From the NCBI GenBank assembly GCA_003663525.1, contig QMUF01000033.1:1-13291 (forward strand): a stretch of DNA of 13,291 nucleotides, given 5' to 3'. Within the stretch, counting starts at the first letter, position 1, and every line of letters begins with the position of its first letter. A model generated the notes under the pieces. It made no database searches. It was given only the letters and a program-made list of their open reading frames with translations, and was not told where the DNA came from. Positions 13,284 through 13,291 of the stretch are shown in pieces. The DNA comes from Thermococci archaeon. Lineage in GTDB: Archaea > Methanobacteriota_B > Thermococci > Thermococcales > Thermococcaceae. Both the position numbers and the translations under genes were made by a program.

Positions 13284-13291
13284 TACTACCC

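Overview
The window comes from a hyperthermophilic archaeon of the order Thermococcales (Thermococcus, Pyrococcus or Palaeococcus). The evidence is protein resemblance: the start of a euryarchaeal primase large subunit, a methyltransferase very close to what I remember of Pyrococcus PH1915, a TrmBL1-type sugar regulator, and a phosphopentomutase-type mutase. AT-rich DNA, TATA-box promoters, GGAGGTG-type ribosome binding sites and several apparently leaderless genes agree with this. I cannot name the species from the sequence.

Layout. Position 1-267 (minus) is the beginning of priL. Divergent from it are two tandem RecA/KaiC-like genes (462-2008, plus). The first has a complete ATPase site. 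The second keeps Walker A but has lost the Walker B aspartate. A GC-rich structured element (about 2026-2142, minus sense) follows; it folds like the end of an IS200/IS605 omega RNA but has no tnpB beside it. A small conserved hypothetical gene (2171-2476, minus) and a PUA-containing RNA methyltransferase (2551-3741, plus) share one short divergent promoter. The gap at 3742-3847 carries a good candidate C/D box guide RNA on the minus strand.

From 3848 to 9125 all genes are on the minus strand. In transcription order they are an OPT-family peptide transporter, an M20 metallopeptidase, an IS605-type tnpB broken by one frameshift, and a second RNA/protein methyltransferase (RlmF/METTL16-like). 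The transporter and peptidase make a plausible peptide-use pair. The tnpB unit sits between the peptidase and the methyltransferase; its stop codon lies in the TATA box of the methyltransferase gene.

The last part holds a metallo-beta-lactamase-fold hydrolase (9382-10197, plus), converging on and overlapping a phosphopentomutase/phosphoglucosamine-mutase-type gene (10174-11535, minus). That gene is preceded by an UPF0146 gene (11566-11982, minus). A TrmBL1-like sugar-responsive transcription regulator (12258-13283, plus) ends the window.

Most of the window is ordinary Thermococcales core genome. The most notable items are the active/degenerate ATPase pair, three structures of IS605-end type (one under tnpB, one solitary, one degenerate), the disrupted tnpB and the candidate C/D RNA. 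No gene-free stretch exceeds 300 bases, and I saw no tRNA, rRNA or CRISPR array.
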